From positions 496,001-560,000 of the forward strand of contig NZ_FUZQ01000002.1 of the NCBI RefSeq assembly GCF_900167525.1: a stretch of DNA of 64,000 bases. The letters run 5' to 3'. The DNA is from Krasilnikoviella flava. GTDB lineage: Bacteria; Actinomycetota; Actinomycetes; Actinomycetales; Cellulomonadaceae. Shown one piece after another: positions 44,034 through 53,143 of the stretch (within the stretch, counting starts at the first letter, position 1; every line of letters begins with the position of its first letter). Below the pieces are notes generated by a model that ran no database searches, was not told where the DNA came from, and was given only the letters and a program-made list of their open reading frames with translations. The position numbers and the translations under genes are program-made.

Positions 44034-44897
44034 GTGCGCACTTCCCGTCCCGTCCTCGCGGTCGCTCTCGCCTCGGCCGCCACGCTCGCGTTCGCCGGGT
44101 GCTCATCGTCGGACGACGGTGGCGAGGGCACGCCCGCGGCCTCCGGCAGCGCCACCGACTGCACGCCCGATGGGCTGCAGACCCTCACCGAGGGCACCCT
44201 CACCGTGGGCGCGAGCGACCCGTTCGAGCCCTGGTACGTGGGCGAGCCGAGCAGCGGGGAGGGCTTCGAGTCCGCGCTCGTGTACGCCGTCGCCGACGAG
44301 CTGGGCTTCGCGAAGGACGACGTCGAGTGGACCTCGGTCACCTTCGAGCAGATCATCAGCCCGGCCGTGAAGCCGTTCGACGTCGCGGCCTACCAGACGA
44401 CGATCACCGACGAGCGCAAGGGCGCCGTCGACTTCTCGAGCCCGTACCTGACCAGCCGCCAGGGCGTCATCGTGGCCGACGAGGGCGAGTTCGCGGACGC
44501 CGCGAGCCTCGCCGACCTCAAGGGCGCGAAGATCGGCGTCACCGCGTCGCAGACGTCGCTCGCCGTCGCCGACGCCGCGTGGGGCGACGACGTGGAGGTC
44601 ACGCCGTTCAACGCGGCGGGCGACGGGATGACGGCGCTGAGCTCGGGCACCATCGACGCGATGGTGATGGACGTCGACCAGGGCGTCGCGGCGTCCACCG
44701 TCTACTTCCCGGACACGCACGTCGTCGGCACGCTGCCGCCGGTGGGCGAGCCCGAGCAGCTCGGCCTCGTGCTCGACAAGGGCTCGTCGCTCACGGCGTG
44801 CGTCTCCGCCGCCGTCGACACGCTCGAGGCGAACGGCACCCTCGACGAGCTGCGCACCACCTGGCTCAAGTCCGACGACGTCCCCGAGCTCTCCTGA
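44034..44897 (+). CDS. Polar amino-acid ABC transporter substrate-binding lipoprotein
   Basis: A 287-residue extracytoplasmic solute-binding protein. The signal peptide ends in the lipobox LAFAGC, with lipid-anchor Cys23. The family-3 binding-protein fold is shown by LTVGASDPFEPW, VDFSSPYLTSRQGVIV and IDAMVMDVDQG. An Asp near VDFSSPY and an Arg at TSRQ probably bind the amino-acid carboxylate and amine. GTG 44034 follows GGAAAGG. A -10-like TAGGCT lies at 43977-43982. It forms an operon with the permease (5 nt on) and the ATPase. Confidence 0.92.
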   Translation: MRTSRPVLAVALASAATLAFAGCSSSDDGGEGTPAASGSATDCTPDGLQTLTEGTLTVGASDPFEPWYVGEPSSGEGFESALVYAVADELGFAKDDVEWTSVTFEQIISPAVKPFDVAAYQTTITDERKGAVDFSSPYLTSRQGVIVADEGEFADAASLADLKGAKIGVTASQTSLAVADAAWGDDVEVTPFNAAGDGMTALSSGTIDAMVMDVDQGVAASTVYFPDTHVVGTLPPVGEPEQLGLVLDKGSSLTACVSAAVDTLEANGTLDELRTTWLKSDDVPELS

Positions 44898-44902
44898 CGC
44901 GC

Positions 44903-45796
44903 GTGAGCCAGGGCACGCCCGCGGCGACCGACGGCTGGCAGCCGTCGGAGCGGGCGCGCGCCCGCGCGGCGTACCGGCGCACCCAGCACCGCCGGGCGCT
45001 GCTCGTGGCGGGCGTCGCGACCGCCCTCGTGGTCGCCGCCGTGGTGTCCGTCGTGACGACGGCGCCGGGCTGGGAGCGGGCGCGCGAGGCGTTCTTCTCC
45101 CCGGAGCGGGCGTGGGAGGTGCTGCCCGAGGTCGCGGCGGGGCTCTGGCTCAACCTGCGTGTCTGGGTGGTGGCCAGCGTCGTGGCGCTCGTCGTGGGCA
45201 TGCTGCTCGCCGTCGTGCGGACGTCCCGCGTTCCGGCGCTGTTCCCGCTGCGGATCTTCGCCGTCGGGTACGTGGACGTGTTCCGCGGCGTGCCGCTGCT
45301 GCTGGTGCTCCTGCTGGTCGGGTTCGGGCTCCCGGCGTTGCGCCTGCCGTGGCTGCCCGTGAGCGCAGCGTTCCTCGGCGGCCTGTCGATCGTCGTCTGC
45401 TACACCGCGTACCTGGCGGAGATCTTCCGGGCGGGGATCGAGTCGGTGCACCCGTCGCAGGTGGCCGCCGCGCGGTCGCTCGGGCTGAGCCGGGGGCAGG
45501 CGGTGCGCCGCGTCGTGCTGCCGCAGGCGGTACGGAACGTCACGGCCCCCGTGGCGAGCATGCTGGTGTCGCTGCAGAAGGACTCGGGCCTCATCTCGAT
45601 CCTCGGCGCGGTCGACGCGATCCGGGCCGCGCAGATCGCCACCACCGGCGACTACAACTTCACGCCCTACGTGGTGGCGGGCCTGCTGTTCCTGGCGATC
45701 TCGATCCCGCTCACCCGGCTGGTCGATGCATGGTCGGCGCGCCAGGGTTGGCGGGGCGAGCTGCGTGGCGTCGCCGGCGCGGGGGTGGTCCGATGA
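44903..45796 (+). CDS. Polar amino-acid ABC transporter permease
   Basis: A 297-residue membrane permease of the HisM/GlnP type with about five helices after a cytoplasmic N-terminus of 35 residues. The EAA-like loop that docks the ATPase is IESVHPSQVAAARSLGLSRG. Only one permease is encoded, so it probably forms a homodimer. GTG 44903 lies 5 nt after the binding-protein stop. Its 3' end overlaps the ATPase start (ATGA). Confidence 0.92.
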   Translation: MSQGTPAATDGWQPSERARARAAYRRTQHRRALLVAGVATALVVAAVVSVVTTAPGWERAREAFFSPERAWEVLPEVAAGLWLNLRVWVVASVVALVVGMLLAVVRTSRVPALFPLRIFAVGYVDVFRGVPLLLVLLLVGFGLPALRLPWLPVSAAFLGGLSIVVCYTAYLAEIFRAGIESVHPSQVAAARSLGLSRGQAVRRVVLPQAVRNVTAPVASMLVSLQKDSGLISILGAVDAIRAAQIATTGDYNFTPYVVAGLLFLAISIPLTRLVDAWSARQGWRGELRGVAGAGVVR

Positions 45797-46584
45797 CGAC
45801 CGTCTCCGCCCGTGGCCCCGGTCCCGGCACGCCGCTGCTCGCGCTGCGTGACGTGCGCAAGTCGTTCGGCAGCGGGGCCGACCGCAAGGTCGTGCTCGAC
45901 GGCGTCGACCTCGACGTGGCCGCAGGGTCGTGCGTCGTCGTGGTCGGGTCGTCCGGCTCCGGCAAGTCCACGCTGCTGCGCGTGGTCGACCTGCTCGAGG
46001 AGGTCGACGACGGCCAGGTGCTGCTCGACGGCGAGGACGTCGCGGATCCCTGGGTGGACGCCGACGCCGTGCGCGCCCGGCTCGCGATGGTCTTCCAGCA
46101 GTACAACCTGTTCCCGCACCTGCGCGTGCTCGACAACGTGACCCTGGCGCCGCGTGTCGTGCACCGGGTGCCGCGCGCCGAGGCGGAGGCGGCGGCGTCG
46201 GCGATGCTCGAGCGTGTCGGCCTCGCGGACAAGGCCCGCGCCTACCCGGACCAGCTCTCAGGCGGCCAGCAGCAGCGCGCCGCCATCGCCCGCGCCCTCG
46301 TGAACGGGCCGGAGCTGCTGCTCCTCGACGAGGTGACGTCCGCACTCGACCCCGAGCTCGTCGGCGAGGTGCTCGACCTGCTGCTGTCCCTGCGTCACGA
46401 GGGCGTCGCGGGGCGACCGACGACCATGCTCGTCGCGACGCACGAGATGAGCTTCGCCCGCGAGGTGGCCGACGAGGTGGTCTTCCTGCACGACGGGCGC
46501 GTGCACGAGCGCGGCACGCCCACGCAGGTGCTCGACGACCCGCAGCAGGAGCGTACGCGGGAGTTCCTGCGGCGACTGCGCTGA
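45793..46584 (+). CDS. Polar amino-acid ABC transporter ATP-binding protein
   Basis: A 263-residue GlnQ/HisP-type ATPase. Walker A is GSSGSGKST (52-60 zone), the Q-loop [11 protein letters not shown], the signature LSGGQQQR, Walker [13 protein letters not shown], and the H-loop VATHEMSFA. All motifs are intact. The ATG at 45793 overlaps the permease stop. A hairpin at 46591-46615 ends the operon and faces the response-regulator gene. Confidence 0.95.
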   Translation: MTTVSARGPGPGTPLLALRDVRKSFGSGADRKVVLDGVDLDVAAGSCVVVVGSSGSGKSTLLRVVDLLEEVDDGQVLLDGEDVADPWVDADAVRARLAMVFQQYNLFPHLRVLDNVTLAPRVVHRVPRAEAEAAASAMLERVGLADKARAYPDQLSGGQQQRAAIARALVNGPELLLLDEVTSALDPELVGEVLDLLLSLRHEGVAGRPTTMLVATHEMSFAREVADEVVFLHDGRVHERGTPTQVLDDPQQERTREFLRRLR

Positions 46585-46590
46585 CAGTCG

Positions 46591-46615
46591 GCGGGTCGAG
46601 CCCGTCGTGACCCGC
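46591..46615. terminator. Stem-loop between convergent genes (degenerate REP-like)
   Basis: GCGGGTC (46591-46597) pairs with GACCCGC (46609-46615) around an 11-nt loop that contains GAGCCCGTCGT. It lies between the ABC ATPase stop and the response-regulator stop. It resembles a shortened member of the REP-like family seen at 13449. Confidence 0.6.
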
Positions 46616-46616
46616 G

Positions 46617-47288
46617 TCAGGGGCCGGCGGCGGGCGCCGTCGCGCCCGCCCGGTCGACGAGGACGGCCAGCTGCTCCCGCGCGGTGAGGTCGAGCTTGGC
46701 CATGGCGCGGCCGAGGTGCGCCTTCACCGTCGACTCGGACAGGAAGAGTCGTCGACCGATCTCGCGGTTCGACAGGCCGTGCGGCAGGTACGACGCGATC
46801 TCCTGTTCTCGCGCGGTGAGCCTGTCGAGCGCGCTGCGGGCTTCGGCGCGACGCGAGTCGAGGCGGCGGGTCCCGCCCAGATGACGGATGACCGCGCCGG
46901 CCGAGGCATGGTCGAGCGCTCCCGCCCCCGTCGCGACGTCACGCACGTGAGCGGCGATGTGCTCGGGGTCGTCGTCCTTGCCGAGGAATCCCTGCGCGCC
47001 TGCCGCCAGTGCGGCGACCACCGTCTCGTCCGTGCCGAACGAGGTGAGGGCGATGACGGCGGGCGGCTGCGGATGACGCCGGAGCTCGCGGATGGCATCC
47101 AGCCCGCCGGTCCGGCGCATGTGCAGGTCCATGAGCACGACGTCGGGCCGGTGCTTCGCGACGGCTGGCACGACCTCGTCGCCGTCGGTCGCCTCGCCGA
47201 CGACGTCGATGTCCTGGGCGGTCAGCACCGTGGTCAGGAGCCGCCGCACCATCGGGTCGTCGTCGACGACGAGGACGCGCACCTTCAT
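46617..47288 (-). CDS. NarL/LuxR-type response regulator
   Basis: A 223-residue response regulator. The receiver domain covers about 1-120: acidic DDD near residue 9, phosphoacceptor Asp in VVLMDLHMRRTGG, Thr/Ser in IALTSFG, and Lys in GFLGKDDD. The LuxR-type DNA-binding domain follows (LTAREQEIASYLPHGLSNREIGRRL then LSESTVKAHL). It is 51 nt downstream of the sensor-kinase gene on the same strand. Targets are unknown; paired palindromes lie upstream of the kinase. Confidence 0.93.
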   Translation of the reverse strand: MKVRVLVVDDDPMVRRLLTTVLTAQDIDVVGEATDGDEVVPAVAKHRPDVVLMDLHMRRTGGLDAIRELRRHPQPPAVIALTSFGTDETVVAALAAGAQGFLGKDDDPEHIAAHVRDVATGAGALDHASAGAVIRHLGGTRRLDSRRAEARSALDRLTAREQEIASYLPHGLSNREIGRRLFLSESTVKAHLGRAMAKLDLTAREQLAVLVDRAGATAPAAGP

Positions 47289-47339
47289 TCCGGCAGACGA
47301 TAGCCCGGGGCGTCTGCGTTCGCCGGGCGAGACCCCGGG

Positions 47340-48623
47340 TCAGGTCGCGCGGGCGATCCACGGCAGGTGGGCGCGGACCACGAACTCCCCGCCCTCGCGC
47401 CCCGCGGACAGCGTGCCACCGACGGCGTCGGCCCGTTCGCGCATGCCGAGCAGCCCGGAACCGGTGCCGGGGACCGCCGGCTCGGCGGCGTCGCCGGACG
47501 CGCGCTCGGGCAGCGGGTTGCGCACCACGATGTCGACCCCCGCGTCGGGGGACGCCTCCACCCGCACGTCGAGAGATTCTCCGTGCGCGTGCTTCCGGGC
47601 GTTGGTCACGGCCTCCTGCACCACGCGGAACGTGGCCCGCACCAGGGTGGGAGCGGCGTCGTGGCCGCCCGAGACGGAGACGGTGGCGGCGGTCAGGGGG
47701 TCGTCGCCCGCCATCCGGTAGAGCAGCGGTCGCAGGTCGTCGAGCGTCGCGCCCGGGAAGCCCGTCACGGTGTCACCCGAGCGCAGCGTGGTCACCAGGG
47801 AGCGGAGCTCGCCGATGGCGTGCTGCGCCGAGGTGCGCATCTCGCGCGCGGCGCGCGCGGCGTCGGGGTCGCCGGCGCTGGTGACCTCCAGCGCCGACGC
47901 CTGCAGCGAGATGGCCGCGACGTGGTGCGCCACGGTGTCGTGGACCTCGCGGGCGATCAGTCGCCGTTCCTCCTGGCGGTGCACCTGGTCGCGCAGGACG
48001 GCGGTCGCCGCCGCCTGCGCCTGCTGCATGTCACGGGCCCGATCTGCCGCGATCTGCGCCCGGCGGACCAGCCCGGCCGCGACGGACACCCCCAGGAGGC
48101 CGACGCCGACGACGGCGTAGGTCGCCGCCGTCGGGTCGGGGGACAGCACGTGGGTCTGCTCGTCGACCGTCACCAGGACCTGGGCCTCGTGGTCGCGCAG
48201 CGCGTCCCGGAGAAGCGCCACCGCGGTCGCGACCACCGTCGCGCCCGCCGCAGCGAGACAGGTCCGCACCGCGGCGGTGGCCAGCACCCATGGCAGGGCG
48301 AGGAGCGCCGCGGACGCGTCCAGAGGGAGCAGCACCGAGCAGGCCGAGGCTCCGAGACAGAGCGCCAGCGGGTGGCGCCGACGCAGCACGAGCAGTCCGG
48401 CCAGGGCGAGGCCCACGAGTGCGCTGACCAGGTACAGCGCAGGGCGCGGGGCGCTGGTCGGCGCTTCCGCGAGCGACGCGAACCCCACCGCCACCAGCGA
48501 GCTGGCCGCGGACACCGCGACGGCGAGCGCCGTGCCCGCGGTCTGTGCCCAGCGCAGGACGACGGCACGCCCGGTGATCACGCTCTCCCCGAGGCCCGGA
48601 GCGGCAGTCGCTCGAGCGAACAT
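47340..48623 (-). CDS. Sensor histidine kinase (HisKA_3 type)
   Basis: A 427-residue membrane kinase. Five or six hydrophobic helices occupy residues about 25-185, without an extracellular sensor domain. The dimerisation/phosphoacceptor helix reads LIAREVHDTVAHHVAAIS (His in EVHD). The ATPase domain follows with VQEAVTNARKHA and GLLGMRERADAVGG. Such five-helix HisKA_3 kinases often sense membrane stress; the signal here is unknown. It is upstream of its response regulator. Start ATG 48623. Confidence 0.93.
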   Translation of the reverse strand: MFARATAAPGLGESVITGRAVVLRWAQTAGTALAVAVSAASSLVAVGFASLAEAPTSAPRPALYLVSALVGLALAGLLVLRRRHPLALCLGASACSVLLPLDASAALLALPWVLATAAVRTCLAAAGATVVATAVALLRDALRDHEAQVLVTVDEQTHVLSPDPTAATYAVVGVGLLGVSVAAGLVRRAQIAADRARDMQQAQAAATAVLRDQVHRQEERRLIAREVHDTVAHHVAAISLQASALEVTSAGDPDAARAAREMRTSAQHAIGELRSLVTTLRSGDTVTGFPGATLDDLRPLLYRMAGDDPLTAATVSVSGGHDAAPTLVRATFRVVQEAVTNARKHAHGESLDVRVEASPDAGVDIVVRNPLPERASGDAAEPAVPGTGSGLLGMRERADAVGGTLSAGREGGEFVVRAHLPWIARAT

Positions 48624-48692
48624 GCGTCGACACTACGGCGGGGCGCGCAGTCACGCGTCCGCCAGACGGACAGGACTGGCCGTGCAGGTTCT

Positions 48693-48726
48693 GCCCGATC
48701 GGGCACCCCGGGGTACCCGATCGGGC
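48693..48726. promoter_or_regulatory. Paired CCCGATCGGG palindromes
   Basis: CCCGATCGGG occurs at 48694-48703 and 48716-48725, centres 22 bp apart (about two helical turns). CCCCGGGG (48706-48713) lies between. They stand 70 nt upstream of the kinase start and about 110 nt upstream of the divergent DUF4190 gene. The likely ligand is the adjacent NarL-type regulator or another dimeric factor. Confidence 0.55.
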
Positions 48727-48836
48727 GATGCGCCGCGGGTCGGGCGGAACGGATCGTGGTCGAAGGCAGATCGTCCGACGGCCCGTGGGGTAACGGACGC
48801 GCGTTCACCGCATCCCATTCGCACCGAGGAGCACCC

Positions 48837-49547
48837 GTGTCCCAGACCGTCCCGCCCGCTCAGGGCATCCCTGTTCCGCCCGCCCCGGGGCAGCCCATGC
48901 CCGGCGCCCCGGCGCAAGCGCCGAACCGCGGCAACGCCCTGGCGGTCACCGGCTTCGTGCTGGCCCTCGTGGGCTTCCTGCTGTGCCTCGTCCCGGTCGT
49001 CAACGTCTTCGCGATCGTGCTCGCGGTGGTCGGCCTGGTCCTCGCCGTCATCGGCCTGGTCAAGACCCGCAAGGGTGCCCCCCGCAAGGGCCTGGCTGTC
49101 GCCGGCATCGTTCTCGCCGTCCTCGGCGGGGTGGGAGGGGGTGTGTCCGCGGCGGTGTACGGCGCGGCTGCCGACGCCGCGATCGAGACGCTGGACGACG
49201 CGTCCGCCGACCTGGACAAGATGACGGGTGACGCGACGGAGCAGGTCCTCGCCGAGGACGTCTCGGTCGAGATCGGCGACTTCACGGCTGAGGAGGACGA
49301 GTTCGGCCTGGTCACCACCGGGCTGCCGGTCACGCTGACCAACACGTCGGACGAGACGCAGTCCTTCATGGTGACGATCGACGCGCTGGACGAGTCGGGC
49401 AACCGTGTCGCCCAGGACATCGCCTACTCGAACGAGCTGGCGGCCGGGCAGTCCGAGAAGGTCGACCTCTTCCAGTTCGTCGAGCGGGGCGACCTTGACG
49501 CCATGCGGTCCGCCACGTTCGAGGTGGTCGAGGCGACCGCGCTCTGA
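48837..49547 (+). CDS. DUF4190 membrane protein
   Basis: A 236-residue protein. A Pro/Gln-rich N-terminus (about 1-30) precedes two long helices (about 35-100) with a short positive loop KTRKGAPRKG, the DUF4190 layout. The C-terminal 120 residues are extracytoplasmic and beta-rich (FGLVTTGLPVTLTNTSDE), like an immunoglobulin-type FxLD or telokin-like domain. GTG 48837 follows GAGGAG. It is followed by a similar-style DUF2510 protein, so both may be surface proteins responding to the adjacent two-component system. Function is unknown. Confidence 0.75.
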   Translation: MSQTVPPAQGIPVPPAPGQPMPGAPAQAPNRGNALAVTGFVLALVGFLLCLVPVVNVFAIVLAVVGLVLAVIGLVKTRKGAPRKGLAVAGIVLAVLGGVGGGVSAAVYGAAADAAIETLDDASADLDKMTGDATEQVLAEDVSVEIGDFTAEEDEFGLVTTGLPVTLTNTSDETQSFMVTIDALDESGNRVAQDIAYSNELAAGQSEKVDLFQFVERGDLDAMRSATFEVVEATAL

Positions 49548-49565
49548 CCCACAGCCTCCTCGATC

Positions 49566-49608
49566 CGAGCCCGGGCCGCCGAAGCTTGTTCCGCGCGGTC
49601 CGGGCTCG
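49566..49608 (+). terminator. Stem-loop after the DUF4190 gene
   Basis: The arms 49566-49579 and 49595-49608 (core CGAGCCCGG/CCGGGCTCG) form a 14-bp stem including one G-U pair, with a 15-nt loop. It begins 18 nt after the stop. It probably terminates or attenuates transcription before the DUF2510 gene. Confidence 0.6.
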
Positions 49609-49639
49609 ACCCCTGCACCCTCCCCGACGAAGGAACACC

Positions 49640-50620
49640 GTGAGCAACCCGACGCCACCTCCTGGCTGGTACCCCGACCCGCAGAACCCGCAGGAGTCCC
49701 GATGGTGGGACGGCCGGTCGTGGGGACCCGCTACGGCATCCCCGACCACGACGGCGCAGGCGATCCCGACCCACCCCGCCGTCGTGCTGGGCACGGGTGT
49801 CTTCGTCCTCGCGATCGCCTCTCTCGTCTTCTTCTGGATCCCGGTTCTGGGCCTCCTCCTGGCTGCCGGTGCCCTCGCCTGGTCGATCGCGTCCCTGACG
49901 AGGAACCTGCGGACGTGGAAGGTCGTCAGCGCCACGGTGATGTCGTCCGTGTCCCTCGTCCTGGGCGTGGCGTTGATGGCGTCGTTCGCCGGCGGGAACG
50001 ACGATCCGACTCCGACGGTCGCGTCGGGCTCGGCGACGGACGAGGCCACCGAGGCAGCGCCCGGCGCTCCGCAGTCGAGCGCGCCCGGAAGCAAAGAGCC
50101 GCGGGACAAGCAGCAGAAGAGCGAGTCCCACGGGTCGGAGGGCGCTGCGACGTACGGCAAGCAGCCCCGGTCGGAGCGCGAGTTCGTCACGATCGTCACC
50201 GACGGGTTCAGGTCGTTCGACAAGGCGGACACCGACCTCCAGCAGTCCGAGGCGATCCGCAAGAGGAACGAGAAGGTCTGCAGCGACGTCGGCTCGACCG
50301 CCGACAGCTGGACGGGGGTCGTCGTGGACGTCGGTGCGAACGGGGAGGGCAAGGCGTGGGTGGAGGTCGAGGTGGCGCCGAACGTGACGGTGCTGACATG
50401 GAACAACGCGCTCTCCGACACCTTTGACGACACCCTCATCGCGCCTGGATCGTCGATGTTCGAGAACCTCGTCGCGATGAAAGAGGGCGACAAGGTGACC
50501 TTCTCGGGCGAGTTCGTCCGTGACGACGACGCCTGCGTGCAGACGACGAACGTGACCCAGTACTTCAGCGGAGTCGATCCGCAGTTCCTGATGCGGTTCT
50601 CCCAGATCGACGCGCGCTGA
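49640..50620 (+). CDS. DUF2510 domain membrane protein
   Basis: A 326-residue protein. The N-terminal DUF2510 motif PPPGWYPDPQNPQESRWWDG (residues 5-24) is followed by two helices (about 50-120), then a low-complexity Ser/Glu/Lys linker and an extracytoplasmic domain (about 185-326) with two Cys (KVCSDVG and DACVQTT) that may form a disulfide. The function is unknown. GTG 49640 is preceded by AAGGAA. It is 92 nt downstream of the DUF4190 gene, behind a hairpin. Confidence 0.78.
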   Translation: MSNPTPPPGWYPDPQNPQESRWWDGRSWGPATASPTTTAQAIPTHPAVVLGTGVFVLAIASLVFFWIPVLGLLLAAGALAWSIASLTRNLRTWKVVSATVMSSVSLVLGVALMASFAGGNDDPTPTVASGSATDEATEAAPGAPQSSAPGSKEPRDKQQKSESHGSEGAATYGKQPRSEREFVTIVTDGFRSFDKADTDLQQSEAIRKRNEKVCSDVGSTADSWTGVVVDVGANGEGKAWVEVEVAPNVTVLTWNNALSDTFDDTLIAPGSSMFENLVAMKEGDKVTFSGEFVRDDDACVQTTNVTQYFSGVDPQFLMRFSQIDAR

Positions 50621-50698
50621 CCACCCGTCCTGTCCTTGGATGTCGTCGTACCTCGGCCTCCGCATCGGAAGCGGCGCGGGCGGAGGACCCCATTTCGC

Positions 50699-50704
50699 TA
50701 AGGT
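50699..50704 (+). promoter_or_regulatory. -10 box upstream of the hydroxyacid dehydrogenase
   Basis: TAAGGT lies 54 nt before the ATG at 50759. A clear -35 box is not seen. The gene has its own GGAGG at 50748-50752. Confidence 0.35.
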
Positions 50705-50758
50705 GCACTGGCACCGTCGCCGCCGGGCGATGTGGTGTTCATCGCTCGGAGGTCGGGG

Positions 50759-51637
50759 ATGCGGGGCATGTCGATCGGGTTCGTGGGCACGGGGCCGATG
50801 GGAGCGCCGATGGCGCAGAACCTGCTGGCGGCGGGGTTCGACGTCGCGCTGTGGAACCGCACGGCGGTGCGCGCGGAGGACGTCGCGCGGGGCGAGCAGC
50901 GGGCGACGGTCGCCGCGACGCCGGCGGACGCGGCTCGACCGGTGGTGGTCGTGATGCTGCCGGACCTGCCGCAGGTGCGCGACATCGTCGAGCGGCCCGA
51001 CGGTCTGCGCGAGGGATGGAGGGCGGCCGGGGTGACCGACCCGGTGCTGGTCGTCATGAGCACGGTGAGCCCCGTGGCCGTCGCCGAGTGGGCGCGGGAG
51101 CTCGCGGCCGAGGGGATCCGGCTGGTGGACGCCCCCGTGAGCGGTGGCGTCGAGGGCGCGGTCGCGGGCAGCCTGAGCATCATGGTGGGCGGGGCGGACG
51201 CGGACCTCGCGCTCGTCCGGTCGGTGCTGGACGCGATGGGTGCCACGGTGCGGCACGTCGGCCCGGTGGGCGCGGGCTCGCTCACCAAGACGTGCAACCA
51301 GATCGTCGTGGGCGGCACGCTCAACGCGCTCGCCGAGGCGGTCGCCATCGCGCGGGCGGGCGGCCTCGACCTCGCCACGGTCCTCGAGGTGCTGGGCGCC
51401 GGGCTGGCGGGCTCGCAGCTGCTCACGGACAAGACGCGGCGCTACCTCACGGGCGACTACGCGCACGGCGGCGCGTGCCGCACCCAGCTCAAGGACCTCG
51501 AGTTCGGCATCGCCGCCGGACACGCGCTCGGCGTCGACACGACGCTCACCGAGGTGGCGCGCGACCGCTACCAGCGGATGGTCGACCGCGGCGACGCCGA
51601 GCTGGACCACAGCGCCGTCATCCGCGTCGTCGTCTGA
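50759..51637 (+). CDS. Beta-hydroxyacid dehydrogenase (HIBADH / tartronate semialdehyde reductase family)
   Basis: A 292-residue NAD(P)-dependent oxidoreductase. The nucleotide-binding motif is GFVGTGPMGAPMA (7-19). The substrate-binding block is DAPVSGG (124-130), and the catalytic Lys177 lies in GSLTKTCNQ. The exact substrate (3-hydroxyisobutyrate, tartronate semialdehyde or another) cannot be told. The second residue block VALWNRT favours NADP. Start ATG 50759 has GGAGG 6 nt upstream; ATG 50732 and 50768 are alternatives. Confidence 0.9.
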   Translation: MRGMSIGFVGTGPMGAPMAQNLLAAGFDVALWNRTAVRAEDVARGEQRATVAATPADAARPVVVVMLPDLPQVRDIVERPDGLREGWRAAGVTDPVLVVMSTVSPVAVAEWARELAAEGIRLVDAPVSGGVEGAVAGSLSIMVGGADADLALVRSVLDAMGATVRHVGPVGAGSLTKTCNQIVVGGTLNALAEAVAIARAGGLDLATVLEVLGAGLAGSQLLTDKTRRYLTGDYAHGGACRTQLKDLEFGIAAGHALGVDTTLTEVARDRYQRMVDRGDAELDHSAVIRVVV

Positions 51638-51712
51638 CCCTGCGGATCCGCGCGAACGCTCGTGGTATCAGCGGGACCCTTGCCGCCCTCCGAGGTACAT
51701 GGAGGGACGACC

Positions 51713-53059
51713 ATGAAACGACTGGTGCTGTGCTGCGACGGGACCTGGAACCACGCGGTGAACTCGCAGGTCTCCAACATCGAGAAGCTGGCGCGCTCCG
51801 TGCTCCGGTCCGGGGGGAGCGCTGATCCCGACGTCGAGCAGGTCGTCGGGTACGTGGCGGGCGTCGGCGCTCGCGGTTACCTGGTGGACCAGCTGCTGGG
51901 CGGTGCCTTCGGGTACGGGTTCACCCGCAACGTGGTGGACGGCTACCGGTTCCTGGCGATGAGCTACGAGCCCGGCGACGAGATCGTCGTCCTCGGGTAC
52001 TCGCGCGGCGCGTACACGGCGCGCAGCGTCGTGGGGATGCTGTCGCAGGTGGGGCTGCTCACCCCGGAGGCGACGGATGCCGGCCTGCTGTGCGAGGCGG
52101 AGCGCGTCTACCGGCTCAAGCCGCCGACGCCGCGCCGGGTCGCTCGGGCGCGACGGACAGTGGCCCGCACCCGGCCGGGGTCGTGGCGTCGCCGCCGGGC
52201 CGAGGCCGTGCTGCGACAGGGGGACGTCGTCCGCGAGACGAAGGAACGCTTCCGCGCGGAGCACGGGACGGAGGTCCCGGTCCACTTCCTCGGCGTCTTC
52301 GACACCGTCGGCGCGCTGGGCGTGCCCGGCCCGTCACGGCGCAAGAACCGCTTCCACGACGTCTCCCTGGCGTCCGCCGTCCGCACCGCGCGCCAGGCCC
52401 TCGCGATCGACGAGCGACGCCTGACGTTCGCGCCGTGCCTGTGGACCGTTCCCGACGACGACCCGCCCGGCCGCGTGCAGCAGGTGTGGTTCCCCGGCAC
52501 CCACGGCGACGTCGGCGGGGGCGGGTCGCGCTGCGGCTTCTCCGACGTCGCGCTGCAGTGGATGGCCGCCGAGATGCGGGCTGTCGGGGTCCAGTTCGAC
52601 GAGCACCGTCTGGCGCGTCAGCTCACCCCGCGGGCGGAGCTGATCCTGGACCAGGCGCCCCCGTGGGCCTTCCGCATCCTCAACGCGGTCACCCGCGTCA
52701 AGCCGCGCTACGAGACCGTCGACGGCCGGGTCGTCTTCCGCCGCGGCCTGCGGGTGCTCGCGCTGCCCGCGGCGGTGGCTGCGCCGGAGCTCACGACCGG
52801 CGCCTCCTCGCACGACACCGTGTCGTCGTGGCGGGACGGCGTCCGCCTCGCGGACACGGTGCTGAGGCACGTCCTGCGGGACGGCTACGCCTCGCTCGCC
52901 CCCAACCTCGGCTGGTGGATCGCCGAGGCCGGCGGCGTCGAGCGGGTCCCGGTGGAGCGGGTGGACGCCGCTCGCGGCGACCTGCGGCCGTTCGTCGTGC
53001 CGGGGGACGACGTCATCGCGCCGTCGCGAGGTCGTCGAGCGCTGCCGGCGGGCCGGTGA
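51713..53059 (+). CDS. DUF2235 alpha/beta hydrolase (Tle1-like)
   Basis: A 448-residue hydrolase of the DUF2235 family, which includes the type VI lipase effector Tle1 and many uncharacterised cytosolic proteins. The N-terminus LCCDGTWN (residues 6-13) and nucleophile GYSRGAYTAR (Ser97) are typical; FLGVFDTVGALGVPG and WFPGTHGDVGGGG carry the family acidic and His positions. There is no signal peptide, immunity gene or secretion cluster nearby, so an effector role is not supported. The ATG at 51713 follows GGAGGG. Confidence 0.88.
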   Translation: MKRLVLCCDGTWNHAVNSQVSNIEKLARSVLRSGGSADPDVEQVVGYVAGVGARGYLVDQLLGGAFGYGFTRNVVDGYRFLAMSYEPGDEIVVLGYSRGAYTARSVVGMLSQVGLLTPEATDAGLLCEAERVYRLKPPTPRRVARARRTVARTRPGSWRRRRAEAVLRQGDVVRETKERFRAEHGTEVPVHFLGVFDTVGALGVPGPSRRKNRFHDVSLASAVRTARQALAIDERRLTFAPCLWTVPDDDPPGRVQQVWFPGTHGDVGGGGSRCGFSDVALQWMAAEMRAVGVQFDEHRLARQLTPRAELILDQAPPWAFRILNAVTRVKPRYETVDGRVVFRRGLRVLALPAAVAAPELTTGASSHDTVSSWRDGVRLADTVLRHVLRDGYASLAPNLGWWIAEAGGVERVPVERVDAARGDLRPFVVPGDDVIAPSRGRRALPAGR

Positions 53060-53143
53060 GGTCGGGCCCTTGGCGAGGTACGCCGTGGTCTCCCGCGGCG
53101 GTTCTCCCGCCCGTGAGCCCGGACGGCAGGAGCGGGCCTCCGC

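Noticed and set aside
51713-53059. Type VI secretion effector
   Set aside because: No secretion genes, adaptor or immunity gene in the window, and the organism is Gram-positive.
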